Source: Mesodorylaimus sp. YZB2_4 (lineage: Eukaryota > Nematoda > Enoplea > Dorylaimida > Dorylaimidae). Taken from it: DNA of 64,000 bases. The translations under genes were made by a program, and so were the position numbers. The stretch's first letter is position 1. Every line of letters starts with the position of its first letter. The stretch lies in assembly GCA_030248295.1 (NCBI GenBank), contig JASANH010000230.1, positions 1 through 64,000 of the forward strand. Direction: 5' to 3'. Below the pieces are notes generated by a model, which worked only from the letters and a program-made list of their open reading frames with translations, did not search any database and was not told where the DNA came from. This document shows positions 47,935-59,612 of this stretch, piece by piece.

Positions 47935-48900
47935 TGGGTGGGATGTAGCCAGTTGCGCCACTTCCAGTTGCGCCATTCCTAATAGCGATGCTCCTAATTG
48001 CGCCGGATCCCACATGCGCCGTTCCCAAATGCGCTTAGTTTTACCAAAGGAAGTTGGTCTTTGATATTAAAAAATTAAAACTTGTCTTTGAAGAAACTTG
48101 CAAAAAAGTCTTAACTAAAAACCCCCCATGCAAGTGAAACTAGAAAGACAAAGGACTTGGCAGGTTGTAGAAAGCCCCACAAATGTAATTAATCTGCATC
48201 GACTTCACCGTTATCAAATTTGTTTCGCAACGTCAAAAAAAACTTATTTACGTCCGCAATAACATCCCGATTGAACTAAGGATCAGCTTGAACCGAGGCC
48301 TAAGGGTCAAAACTTTGAATTGGGAAGCCCGAGCTGGCCCTGAGAGAAAACCTGTCCGTGGTCATCGATACAAGTCCAATCTGGCGTGCAACAATGAAGG
48401 CGGCTGAGGTGGTTCGTCATTCGCCCCCCTCCATATTGCTTGGGAGGCTGGACTCGTCCTGGGTTCAAATCTTACTGAAGGAGCTCAATAAGCGACCTAG
48501 CTAACCTGCAGATAAACTCGCTGACCTTGCACGCCAGGCCATGGGTGACTCATCCGGTACCGCCGAGGTGCTCCAAGTCGAGAGATGGTAGCAAAACGAG
48601 GGGACATTCTCAGTTATCAAACACCGATAAGGTTCAAAGTCCACCTGCAATCGTGCGAGGAAGTCGGTGTCGAGTCCAGGATGCCCTCGGCTCTCTGATA
48701 TCAGATTTATCACCTGTCAATCCAGTTTGGAACGGGCGCGCCGAAATTGCGCTAATGGAAATAGCGAAAGTGCAAACGGCGCATCTGACGCACAGCGCAA
48801 GCGCAAGTGAGAGCGGCGGAACTGGGTGATGGCGCAGTCGGGAAACAGCGCAATTGGGAAAAGCGCGAATGGGAACGGCGCAATCGGCCTACGCCCTCTT
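47935..48900. mobile_element. Foldback-type element with 15-bp tandem-repeat ends
   Basis: Left end (47943-48032): GGATGTAGCC then five to six ~15-bp units of the form TTGCGCCATTCCTAA. Right end (about 48735-48893): the same units inverted (GGAACGGCGCAATCGG, AAGCGCGAATGGG, CAGCGCAATTGGG) ending GGCCTACGCCC. This is the architecture of foldback elements, whose inverted ends are made of short tandem repeats. The 700-bp centre has no transposase and includes a B-box-like GGGTTCAAATC near 48464. Confidence 0.7.
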
Positions 48901-48948
48901 CGCAGCAAAGCGTGCCCAGGCGAGTGGGAGGGGATAACCTCTCCTGGC

Positions 48949-50369
48949 TAGCGTTGATACAGTCTTGGAAAAAAGATTCAGTTTCAGTTTCAGTAACAAT
49001 TAACTGGATCTCAAAAGATTCAGTTAATTAAATTTAAATGCATGATTCAGTTTTTCCTTAAATAGCATTTCGCATCTAGATGTGAACATTTGACGGGAAC
49101 AATCTCCACTTTTCTTCATTCAAATAACTACTCTTCCGCATTTAAGACTCTAAACAGCTCACAAGGCGCAGTAAAGACCAAATTCAACACCAGAGGGTCC
49201 TTTAAGAGCACAGCGATGACTCAACAGTCCACCCACCAACAAATCCACAGGCAGAACAAGTACCTGAACCTTGTAACCGTTCTAATTCTAATGCCATAGC
49301 TCATGATTGTAACTTCTTTTAGTCCAAAAGAAAGCTCTGCGCAAAATGTTTAGCTCGTCAGGCCAACTACTCAGCAGAGGTCAGCGGCCGAAGTCCTGCA
49401 AATTTTTGGAAACATTCTTACTTCGTCGGGTCTTTCGTGCAAAAAAATTCAGAACCAGAAGCAAGGTGGAAGACGGAACCAAAGCCCTGAACAGCGGGTT
49501 CAGAAGAGCCCTGCGAAAGTTTCTCAACTTTCGGTCGCCTGGCAACACACGAATTTAAAAACCCGCAAGATTTTAGGAGCTGACCGCTGCTGACCAGCTG
49601 GCCATAAGAGCCAAATATTTTAGTAGAGCTTTCTTCCACACTAGGAACTTAAATAAGCATGGCAAGTTCAACTTACCGGTTGGCAAAGCTTTCTAAGATC
49701 AAGAAGATGTAAATTCAAAATGTTTGTAATAAAATGATTGAAATTGAAGAAACCCTTTTTCATATGCTGTAGGTACTTTTATTTTATAGTAATAATGCCG
49801 ACTGCTTTTCAACTTGGACCTCGCCTAGCTTATAACTCTTTCACTCGGCGCTAGCCTGCAGTAAATGATGAAGCACTACAATATTCGTGAAGATTTTGCA
49901 ACTTCTGTCTACATTGGGACCAAAATTCGAGTGGATCGTTTTTTTACGATAACTTGCTTTTTAAGGATAACAAAATACACCCCCCAACTCGCGATTAAGA
50001 TGATTCGAACCAGCAATTCTTCTAGCTGCGTTTCGTTTCTCTTTGAGATCTGCACAAACATCCGCAAACAGATTACTAATTTTCAAAACCGTAGTAACGC
50101 AAAAACTGAATTTAACTGATTCTAAAAAGATTCAGTTACTCTTGAATTCAGTTTTGGCGAGGAGATTCAGATTCAGTTTCAGTTAAAGTTAACTGTAACA
50201 ATGCTAGAACTGTCTGGTGGAGACACTAGGACGGTTCTAGGCACACTTCTTCTGTAGACTAGATTTTAAAAAACTCTGTTATCAGACGACGAAGAGGTTA
50301 GCCCAGTCGCCATACTCTCTCTAACCAAATGCAATTCAATTTCAGTTTCAGTTAAGTGCAACAACGCTA
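48949..50369. mobile_element. hAT-like non-autonomous element
   Basis: Ends TAGCGTTGATACAG (left) and, inverted, TAGCGTTGTTGCAC (right), flanked by an 8-bp target duplication with one mismatch (CTCCTGGC 48941-48948, CTCCTGAC 50370-50377); 8 bp is typical of hAT. Subterminal ATTCAGTTTCAGTTTCAGT repeats occur at both ends, with a further internal end-like copy near 50100-50215 (GTAACAATGCTAG), suggesting a nested or partly duplicated element. No transposase frame. Confidence 0.65.
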
Positions 50370-50383
50370 CTCCTGACTGGAAA

Positions 50384-50486
50384 TCAATCAAGCACTAAAG
50401 CCTTTCAGCCTCAGGTGCAGTGACTCTCGTTTCTCCAGTTGCAGATTTTTTCCCGCCGACATTCGTCTACGCCCGCCACTCATAGC
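50384..50486 (+). repeat. Short dispersed repeat R2, copy 1
   Basis: AATCAATCAAGCACT...GCCTCAGGTGCAGTG...CCGACATTCGTCTACGCCCGCC matches 52844-52946. Both copies end at the CGCCCGCC run. Perhaps the 3' end of a retroposon. Confidence 0.7.
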
Positions 50487-52107
50487 TTCCGCTACTTCGA
50501 TGAAGGCTGACAGTCAGGTTACCTAGCCGTAGAAAGCCTTGAGGATACGCATATACTTACGATTAGTTCGGCTGCTCTGGACTTTTGGAATTCTACAGGG
50601 AACTAGAAGTGTAAACAAAATTCTCTGATCACCGCATCGTAGAAGTCACTCATGGAGGCTCCTATGCATGAATTTGACCCATGCACTTTTGTGTACAAAG
50701 TTTCAAACTGCTGATGCATGAACTATATTTGCGTAAAAATGCAAAAATCCAAGTGCAGATCTGATGGTCTTCCCATTCATCGACTTCAAGTCATCTCTCA
50801 TGCAGTGCTTATCTGAAAGTCATGTTTTTAACTAGTTATGTACATAAAAATGGGAGATAATGACCCCAATGACCTCAGACCGTCTAACGAGGATCCTAGC
50901 TGTTCCATTCATTCCAATGGGACGATACAAAAATTGTGGGCTTATGAACATTGAATGACGTAAGTAAAAATATTTTCTGCCTTCGTCGTGTTTAAACTAA
51001 CCGTTGGAAAATATATATTGTAATCCGCAGAACTAATCGTAAGCATCACATAAGGCAGACAGAAATATCAGTATGGCAGGGAAGGAGACTGACTGTGAAA
51101 GAGTATTGCATATGAGACACAGCTGTGGCGATAAACTGGACAAAGTGCATCTGGACGGACACACGTTGGGTGACTCTTTATCTGGCCGTGCAAACATACA
51201 GGCAATCTGACGAGTGAGACTGGTCTCTGTATGGCGCACACGCGCAGTGCAGGGACGTGTTGCGGCTTGTTTTATTAGTTTCCAAAATTGGAAAAGTTTA
51301 CGCAGCAGCGGAGAAAGTACGCTTCATATGCCCACCAATAAGGAATCAGCCTAAAGGAGGCCTTATCAGTTGCAGACACGGGGATGATGAGGAATGTGAA
51401 GGGCACTTTTTTAATGCCATGATAATACTACACGAAAGCATCAATTGTTGCGCTCACCAACTTAATTTCGCTTCGATGAGATCTATAATTTGTCCCTGGT
51501 AGATTAGCTTAGTTAGGCTATATGGGCATCACCTGAGAGTGAGATTGCTAGACATACAATCTGGTCGCTTATTGTTGCCAGAAAGATCCTGTTTGCACTC
51601 ACGGCTGAAGAAGTGTGGTGCTGGTAACACATCGAGCTTCATAGGACTGGAAGGAGCGCCTGGTATTACATCTGGACGAGCAAGAGCTGAGCCTGTGGCT
51701 AAAACATTATCCTGACTGGTTCTGTTCTCATCTACCGTCTCCGAGCACAGGGTCTGCCAGAGGAGTCTATGTAACACCGGGGCCTACTTGGCTAGGGCGA
51801 GTGGGAGAGAGTAATCGATCTTCCCTATCTGGGAAACCTCGGCCCCTTAGGTTGATGTTTTAGTCGCAGGCATACTTGCTCCAGGGTGAGTTTTTCCCTA
51901 ATAGTCCCCTGCGCCTGCTGGGCTACACCCAGCACACAGAGATTCGCGTGACGAGGAAGAAATGCTATGCTGTGACAAAGCCAACCTTAATAACTAGTCA
52001 TATCAGTTTCCTCAAGTATCAATGCAGCAGAAACAGAAAAGAATGCGTTTCTGACATTTAAGACTCGTAGAAATTCTCCCTATGTAGTTACCCTAAACCT
52101 CAGCAAA
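50487..52107. other. Intergenic, no gene recognised
   Basis: Open frames at 51257-51502 (+) and 51529-51777 (-) show no domain, signal peptide or conserved motif. This is the 3' flank of the Ly6-type gene. Confidence 0.45.
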
Positions 52108-53316
52108 TCACAGTAATTGTCGGATCACGCTGGTCACCTGAACTGCTACAAACGCCGCCACGATGACCGGAAGTGAGCTGGTAGCTGCGTTTGCAGATTT
52201 GGTACGTGTAGTGCTCTTAACAGGCAAAGGTGTCGTGGTGGGAGGTGCCAAAGTGGTCACATTTGGAGGGTCTGGTATATCAGGGAGCTGGCTGTTGCAC
52301 AAGGTCGCATTGCAGACGCATACGTATATGTAATTGTATTTTGTGCTGTCCTCGCTAAAATGGCAGCCTGAGGTTTCGTTGCTGACGCGACCATCATCGC
52401 AGCCTTGAATAACCATCTTCTTGGTTTGGTCTATGTTGAGGAAGAGTTATAGGAAGCCTGGATGACAAGTGATGTTATCAGCTTTACCTCCATTCACTTG
52501 TTCGTTGATGGATGTCAAGCACGCTTGTCCAGTACACGTTTCACTGCACGAATAGTTTGAATTGGCGGGTGTGTCATAGCCAAAGAAACAGCTGCTGCAT
52601 ATGACCGCGCTGTTTGAGTTTCCTGCGAAAAATGAAGGACTTTTTCCTGATTACAAGACGACTAACGAATACGCAGGGCTTGGGTTTCAAGGCCAAAGAA
52701 GAAATTCTGTGGAATTCAGCAGGGACAGCCTAACGATAAGGGAACGTTACCAATTTTTTGGTCATACATGCCAGAGTATATATGCATATAGTGTAGGTAT
52801 ATATACTGTATATATATATATATATATATATACATAAATATAATCAATCAAGCACTGCAGCCTTTTAGCCTCAGGTGCAGTGGCTCTACTTTCTTTAGTT
52901 GGAGTTTTTGTCCCACCGACATTCGTCTACGCCCGCCAATCGTAGGCGGGCGGGCGTATATATATATATAAAATATATACATAGTGTATATACCAGTGTC
53001 CTATATGCCAGGGGTGAGGCAAAAATTCATGTATAATAGAAAAACCACAAATCCCAATACTAGCAGTAGAACTACAGCTTACAGAAGCATTTTTCCCCTA
53101 TACCTCCGCGTCCCTGAGTAAAAGACTGTTCACCTACCAGCATCCAATATCTTTTTTCCCTCTGGTACTAAATCATTCCACTCGTTGCCTATAAAGAGAT
53201 GTATACGTATTGACTGCCATCGTAAAAACTAATCTGCCGCATCTGCTACCGTTGACCACGTGACATAAAATAGGCAAGGCCACCAAAACCAATGACCGAG
53301 CTGAAATGAATTTCAT
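52108..53316 (-). CDS. GPI-anchored three-finger (Ly6/uPAR-type) protein
   Basis: Three exons, 53316-53250, 52622-52488, 52430-52108, all joined in phase 1; 174 residues. Exon 1 is a signal peptide (MKFISARSLVLVALPILCHV). Exons 2-3 hold the cysteine pattern of a three-finger fold: a CSSC start, CSETCTGQAC, QGC, SGCHF and the closing CVCNATLCN, with ten or more cysteines. A Ser/Thr/Pro-rich stalk (TTLAPPTTTPLP) and a hydrophobic tail (LPVIVAAFVAVQV) end the protein, as for GPI anchoring. Expected location: outer cell surface. Ligand unknown; such proteins modulate receptors or septate junctions in invertebrates. Intron 1 holds the AT microsatellite and repeat R2. The exon 1 donor is GTAGCA, a weak but valid GT site. 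Confidence 0.85.
52800..52985. repeat. TA microsatellites flanking repeat R2 copy 2
   Basis: (TA)n runs at about 52809-52831 and 52959-52972 enclose the R2 copy (52844-52946), which has a GGCGGGCGGGCG extension. It looks like R2 inserted within a TA-rich tract, inside intron 1 of the Ly6-type gene. Confidence 0.75.
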
Positions 53317-53750
53317 TGTGGAGCTGGAGACCTACACGCGGACTACCAAGGCCAGCTTCTAGAATAATCCTGACACTCAATAAAACTGACCGCATGCATC
53401 AATGAAAAGGGATTATATTACCTTACAGCGCATTTCTGAAGTAGTCGCTTGCTTATGTAAATAAAGTAATCAGTCATAGGCAACGTATTGGCGCAGAGAT
53501 TAGACTGCGGCGGCGCTTCTGGCATCTGGCGGGTATGCACAGGATCATACCTTTCTTTGCACTCTCTTGCGAATGCTCTGCGCATGAAGAGTACCCATCG
53601 AGTGTAGACCTAGTTTCTGATTACACATCGTAAAGCACACTGCTAATCGCACCTGAGGACGGACAAAAGCAATTTCTTCAGGACAGCAGCTGAATTCAGA
53701 GCAGTCGGGTTGGACACGCAAAAATGAACTCGCAAAGTTCCGCAAAGTAA

Positions 53751-53932
53751 CCGGCCTCGTGGCCTGGTGGGTTAGGCGTCTGCCTCTCACGCCAGGTGCG
53801 CAGTTACGGGCAAGTGTTCGACTCGCGGGCCGGTAAATCATTTCGTGTAAAATGTGTCCCTTCACCCTCGAGTGCGCATAATCGTTTGGTGATGTGGTAA
53901 AACATGAACATGAACATGAGCATGAACATGAA
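53751..53932 (+). repeat. tRNA-derived SINE, family 1
   Basis: CTCGTGGCCTGGTGGGTTAG (A box), GTCTGCCTCTCACGCCAGGT, TGTTCGACTCGCGGGC (B box), body CCCTCGAGTGCGCATAATC, tail of ACATGA/ACATGAGC hexamers. Same family as at 18, 21 and 58 kb. Confidence 0.8.
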
Positions 53933-55264
53933 AGTTTAGATTACCATCGCCATCAACAGCAACTCATATCCTGCAAGCAAAGCTACGAGAAGTCTGCTGC
54001 ATCCTATCGAAGTGAATGGAAGCGGATGATCCAGTCATATGCGCCTCTGCGACAGACACCATATCAGTGTATTTTTCTTTAATGGCTACGCCCATCACTA
54101 ATATTGACACGTGTCAGAGGACGTCTTGCTTATGGTTGGCGTAGTAAAGGTTGCCGTCAACAGGGCCTGCTCAAAACAGAGACTGCTGGTGGCTTTGATC
54201 TGCTAGGCACAATGGTTAGATGTAGTGGTAGCAGAGGAACCCTTGATCATGGTTGGTGTACTAAAGATTGTCGTCTACAAACTACCACAAAACAGCGTTG
54301 GCTATTGTGGTGTGTCTTCACGGACAGATATGCTCTTCGTTGCTAAAATATAGACAAACAGAAATGGTCATTCTCTAGACCAAAAAGCGCTGTTATCACG
54401 TCTACAGCACATACTGAATATGTCTTGTGCAAGTTATGTACTTGACACTGACATTGAATCATTGTCCAGAACTGTTAGCTGCGTCTTTCACAGACCAGTT
54501 CTGGACAGCACTACTGGTGGCTAAGTCACGTGTTTGCTTCTCGATATAAGTTGGTCCGATGTAGGGCTCAGCGTGATTCTGGCTTCTGTATCTACAGTAG
54601 GTACGTGGCAGCAACACCGCCGTTCTGCATGACTCAACCAACCTTCACATTAAATGGTAGATTAGCCTTTCAGAGGAAGACTGGGTGAATTTCCATTGCG
54701 GGACACCAGAACTGTTGGTCATAAGTTTTAGGCAAAGATACACATTACAAAGTAGTGACTACCAGTGACAAAGTTAAAAAAGAAAAACCCATACATTCGC
54801 CTCATGCTCACAAAAGCAAGAGCTAATAACAAGAGATGGGTAGGCCGGTTTCTGGAGGCGAGTTTCTGGTACCAAAAATGCAGGCAGGTAAACAATCTTT
54901 ACGAGATCAGATAACTTGTTTATGTCAACGCATTCACTGTTCATCAAATGAAGTGTGCGCCAAGTGCGAATGCGAGCGGAGGGAAGAACAGGCTTGAAGA
55001 CGAATCTTCTTGAACGTCGGTATCCGACAATGCTTCACGGAAGGTGTCCAAGGTTGCTGTAGGGGGCCCTGCATCCGCGATGCACTGTACTGCGAATACT
55101 ACAGCTTCCATAAGTGTGCGTGATTCCGCTGATAATTTCTGTGCAGCAACATTTTAAACTTCGAGCAGGTGCAAATGTTCCAATATGTCGACTCCTCGTG
55201 GATATCAAAATGGAAATTTGAGTTTGAGTTTTTTAAAGTCGCATCGAAAACAAAATGTAAAACT
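53933..55264. other. Intergenic, no gene recognised
   Basis: A loose tandem duplication is visible around 54118-54300: CTTATGGTTGGCGTAGTAAAGG and GATCATGGTTGGTGTACTAAAG units about 125 bp apart. Nothing codes convincingly. Confidence 0.45.
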
Positions 55265-55352
55265 CTTGAACTTAGCAGGGCTCGATCTCGCGCCATTGCA
55301 TGTGACATTGGATTCGTAAGGCAAGCCGTTGGTCCACTTGGCTACAGTACTC
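55265..55352 (-). repeat. tRNA-derived SINE head, family 3
   Basis: Minus strand reads GTAGCCAAGTGGACCAACGG (clear A box), CTTGCCTTACGAATCC, then GAGATCGAGCCCTGC (B box), spacing like a Ser/Leu-type tRNA. No acceptor stem pairs, so it is tRNA-derived rather than a tRNA gene. Confidence 0.55.
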
Positions 55353-57458
55353 ATTTCTCTAGTATACCGATATATGATCCTACCAAGACTGAAAACATAC
55401 AAGCAAGCAAGCACGGTGCTATGAGCCTGGTTATGCCCTTATTGTGAGTGTTCCAAGTGTGCAGTACGTCACTTCGTTGCCATATTTGTTTGGACCATGC
55501 TCTCAAAACGTAGTGGGGCTTCTCTAGTGGTTCAAGGAGCGCATTGTTATTGATCAAAATATGTAACGCTCTCAACAGACTCCTCTCGTCCAAGAAAGCC
55601 GCTTATTAGACACCAATTTCTCTTTGAGAAAACCCCCCAGCATAGGGGGGGGGGGCAAAATGTGGCACGCGAGCAGGGATGGATAGCAAGAAGGTGCCAG
55701 GATGAAACTAGCGTTTGATAGAAACTAGATTGAGCTCTAGTTCTGTATCTGAATGTGGTTTCTGCGTAAAAACCCAGCCTGCCCATCTCTATGAACGGGA
55801 AGGTATGATCCGGCAGAAGGGACGTTGACCAACATTGTCGAAACTTGTCTGGTTGGCATCACTGAAAATCTGTCGGTTGGACCCCGCAGCAGGGCAAGAG
55901 TTCTGCGGGCAAGTCAAGGTAAGCAGGCTTGCCCGTCTTATAGAGACGGACTGGTTTCCAAGGGTCCCGCTCGCTGGCTGGCACTAATGGTCTCCTTTCA
56001 CACCCGCAAGTGAGGGCTCTTATCGTTGGGCGAGTTGGATGTTGGATTTGACATTGGATATTGCAGATGTGGATAAACTGCTGGACATTTGAATTCGTCG
56101 GTTGGATCTAGATAAATAATTAGGAGAGCAAACTACAGGTGACAAGTATGTGCAGCTCTGCAATACTCGAAATATGCTGTATGTATGTGTAACTGCATAC
56201 TGTATTCTGGGAGGCAACCCTATGCCTAGGCTCGCCATACTGTTCGGGCTTACACTCAAATTTGACCAAATGTGGCTGGAACTGACGAGGGAAGCGACAC
56301 AATTCCCTCTTTTGTTTCTCCTTCCATCGCACCTCACGTGTAACTGGCAGCGGGCTCACGTGCGGCAGAAAGCGAGATCACGTGACTAGTTTTGGTTCGG
56401 CTTAGGCTTAGAGTGCAGATGCACTTGGGCTACGCGTACAGGTGCACTTCGCCCGATTGCCGCATCCCGTAACATTATTTATCCTTGTTGCAGATCAAAA
56501 TATCCGCGCGTGTTTGACTGATTTGATCAACTAGTGCTGGATATGTGATCCTTATTTATCGATGGCTCGGCTGTTATTCACCAATAATGGAGTGAAAGCG
56601 AAGCGAAGCGCACTGACAATGAGATATCGACGCAACGAGGCTTTATCGGCTCCAAGTCTAGGTCTGGCTTGCGCTTCAGTAAGAGGCTGGCGGAAAATCA
56701 CTGTTTCACTGATGCCTTGGAGCCGAACAAATGGCTTCAAACGGCAATCGCCGAATCACTGGCAATCACTGACAATTCAGTCAGTCACTAAATCATTGGC
56801 AGTTTAGTGGCAATCACTGAATTCGCTCAAAGAATTTGTTAGATATATGACGTTTTGAAATATGCCTTTTTTTGATTTATCAATTTTTGTGAATACTGAC
56901 TGTATGTTGCCATTCATCCATTTTTGTATGTATAATGAGCCGCTTGAGTGCGCATACGTCCCTTTATATGTGGTGAATTATGACTGACCATATATGCCCG
57001 CTGGTATGCGGGGTTTGTGAAGGCGGGACATGGCTTTCTAGTTTTATTTGTTGGGTCTGTTAAATGTCTTGATCGAATTATGTTCAGTGACTGCCACGCT
57101 AAGCCAGTAATGCTCAAACCTGCCGACTGCTCTAAAATCTGCTGTATTCACCACGTCTGCGCAGAATAATAGTCTGGCTCTACTGTCAAACCGTTCCAGC
57201 AACAGTGATAGCTGATGGTACAATGCACCACTATGTGAGCCACTCTAGCCTCCGTTCTGAATCTTTCTTGGATATGCTTGATTTTGGGCGCTCTCGCAGC
57301 ACAGCGTACACATAACATAACGTAATGTAACGCATAGAGATATACTGGTGGTCGAAGCCACAAAAAACTGGTTATCGAGTTCTCTCCTTGCCCCCGAGAC
57401 CTGTCTGCTGTTACCGCACTGCATCGTTGCCGGGATGTTTGAAATGCGCAAATTTGCC
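55353..57458. other. Intergenic, no gene recognised
   Basis: A G10 run lies near 55645-55655. The block at 56748-56822 repeats CACTGGCAATCACTGA-like units. Otherwise only chance open frames. Confidence 0.45.
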
Positions 57459-57756
57459 CTACTCACGTCCTTTAAGCAATGAAAGCGTCACAAATGTAAT
57501 CACCATCAAAGCTGATCCAGAGAAACCATTGGCTGATTTTGCATGGGTAGTGGTAAGCACGCCGGTGCTCCCTGCCACGGACGAGGTGATAGAAACGGTC
57601 GTGGTCGCATTGCCAGGATCAACGCTGGTAGCATTGCCTGGAAAGAGAGAAACTGTTGCAACAATGCGCTTATTATTGGCAGCAAATCCCACCATCGGCA
57701 AGGCTGCATAAAATGATTGAAAATAGAACCAAAATGGCGAACACTGCTGACTTCAT
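57459..57756 (-). CDS. Tiny secreted/GPI-anchored Ser/Thr-rich protein
   Basis: Two exons, 57756-57693 and 57637-57459, joined in phase 1 across a 55-bp intron (donor G|GTGGGATT, acceptor CTCTCTTTCCAG); 80 residues. Exon 1 is a signal peptide (MKSAVFAILVLFSIILCSLA). Exon 2 is a mucin-like stretch with NAT glycosylation sites (GNATSVDPGNATTTVSITSS) followed by a hydrophobic tail (FSGSALMVITFVTLSLL). Intron position and phase after the signal peptide, the Thr-rich stalk and the GPI-like tail equal those of the three-finger gene at 52.1 kb, but the cysteine domain is absent. Likely a shortened relative; function unknown. Confidence 0.65.
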
Positions 57757-58867
57757 TGCAGGGACAGTACCAAGAAGAATAAACTTAGCAGTTCTCTCGA
57801 TCAGATAGCAGAGCTAAGGAATGACTAGTTCCCGTCAGTCTTCTAATTTTATAGCCAGTGCTAGCATAAATCATCACCGTGCCAGGTAAGCTGTCGAGCG
57901 AGCATGGGATGGATAAATGGCTTTTTACATCGAACGCCTCTGCAAACGATGTTATGGCATCGTATTAGAGATAAAACCAAGCGCAAGTTGGTGTAATGAC
58001 GTGGTGCACTCTCAGTTTATGTTTCTATGTACTAACGTAACGATGAATTTAGGGCACTTGCGTCAAATGTAAAACGGGATCCGGGGATTATGACATAGTG
58101 AAAAATCAGGGAATTACAAACACCTGCATGAAAAATTGAAAAATGGAAACCTGTTCATTGAACGAAGTACCAGAAACTAAAAGCTGTCAGCATTGGTTGC
58201 TTATCCTGTAGCATGACATTGCGAAACCACTCGATGCATCATCATGCTGCCCCATCTAGCATCTAGAGAAATAGCTAGAACTAACTGTAGTCTTATTCTT
58301 CACGAAACATGCGGTTTTGAATCACAATCGACACCAACAACCTCTGCGGAATGTAGAAAAGTTGCGAGTAAGCAAGCTCCAAGATAGTCCAACAGTTTCG
58401 ATCCTAATCCGTTTGGGTTAAGAGGAATGCCCGAAATGTAGACTTGGGAATGTGGATGGGAAAACTAGAAGCGACTATTTACAGAAAGAGTGGCTTTGAA
58501 ATTTGTGCCTACACGCCTTCAATGAAATTTTTCTTGCGGGTCCGATCAATTATAATTTAAGCGAAGCGGACCCAACAGTGTCGCATAAAAGCTCATCTAC
58601 AAATCTCCAGTTTTTTCAATGCCAGTAATAAATATCCATGACTCTTTTGGCAGCAGACGCGCTCTGCAAAACTACTGGTTTGCCGATAGAGCTTGCAAAT
58701 ATTGGTGACCCGAAATCTTTGATTGCTTATAACCCAATTTCTGTAATTAGGAGTGACTTTTAAGCAGCGGATGGGCTGAAACGTTTTGCGATATGAACCA
58801 GATATGCTGCCATCTGGGCTGCCAGCTATGTGCAGCATTTTGCAAGCTATGTGCAGTACTACTTGTG
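57757..58867. promoter_or_regulatory. Upstream region of the small GPI gene
   Basis: No coding evidence. Candidate promoter by position only; no clear TATA element was identified. Confidence 0.25.
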
Positions 58868-59030
58868 ACTTTACCCGCGTACCCGGCAGGTTCAGGCGTG
58901 CCTCTCACAGCGATAGCTAGGTGCGCACTTACAAGATGAAAAATATTTGTCTGATGCGTGTTCCGTAGCCCTCGAGAGCGCTATATATTGCTTGGATATA
59001 GATAAAATATGGCATAAAAGGCATGGAAGA
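58868..59030 (+). repeat. tRNA-derived SINE, family 1 (diverged)
   Basis: Retains CGTGCCTCTCAC, GTGCGCACTTA and the body CCCTCGAGAGCGCTATATATTG then GATAAAATATGGCATAAAAG. The B box is destroyed, so this is the oldest-looking copy. Confidence 0.65.
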
Positions 59031-59612
59031 ATGATATTTATCCAAAAACGTCTAGCGAACAGCCCCAAAAATGATCAGCTCGCCATTTAATTATCCTTAC
59101 TTGCCCGTCATATATCCTTTTATGGTTTCGTATTAGAAACCCACTTTTAATCATTGGCATTTTCCAAGCAGGCATATAAAATCCAAAACATGGCAGTACT
59201 CCATAACTCTACATGCAGCACGTACTATAAGGCCCCCGGGGGCATAATCGAATATTTACTGGCTGGCGACTCCACCTGCATCATAGCTGCCATAATTTCG
59301 TTTTCGATACCCTTTGAAGTACAGCATCAAAATTCATTGAACATAATATATTATCTCGGGCACACATTGGAATATGACCCTTCGCTGGAGGGCAGCTACA
59401 GTAGTTTCATTAGGCCAAAAATACATGGTCAAGTCTCAATAACGTGCTCATGGAGATAACGCTGTTTTGTTAATAAAGACACAGCAGGAAAATTAAACTT
59501 TACAGAGGCTAGCATGGCGCAGGGTTTGAGATGACATTCATAAGAAATATTGCATATCACTGGAAATTTTATGGAGTGAATAATACTGACAAATTTTATA
59601 ATCGCCCATTGC

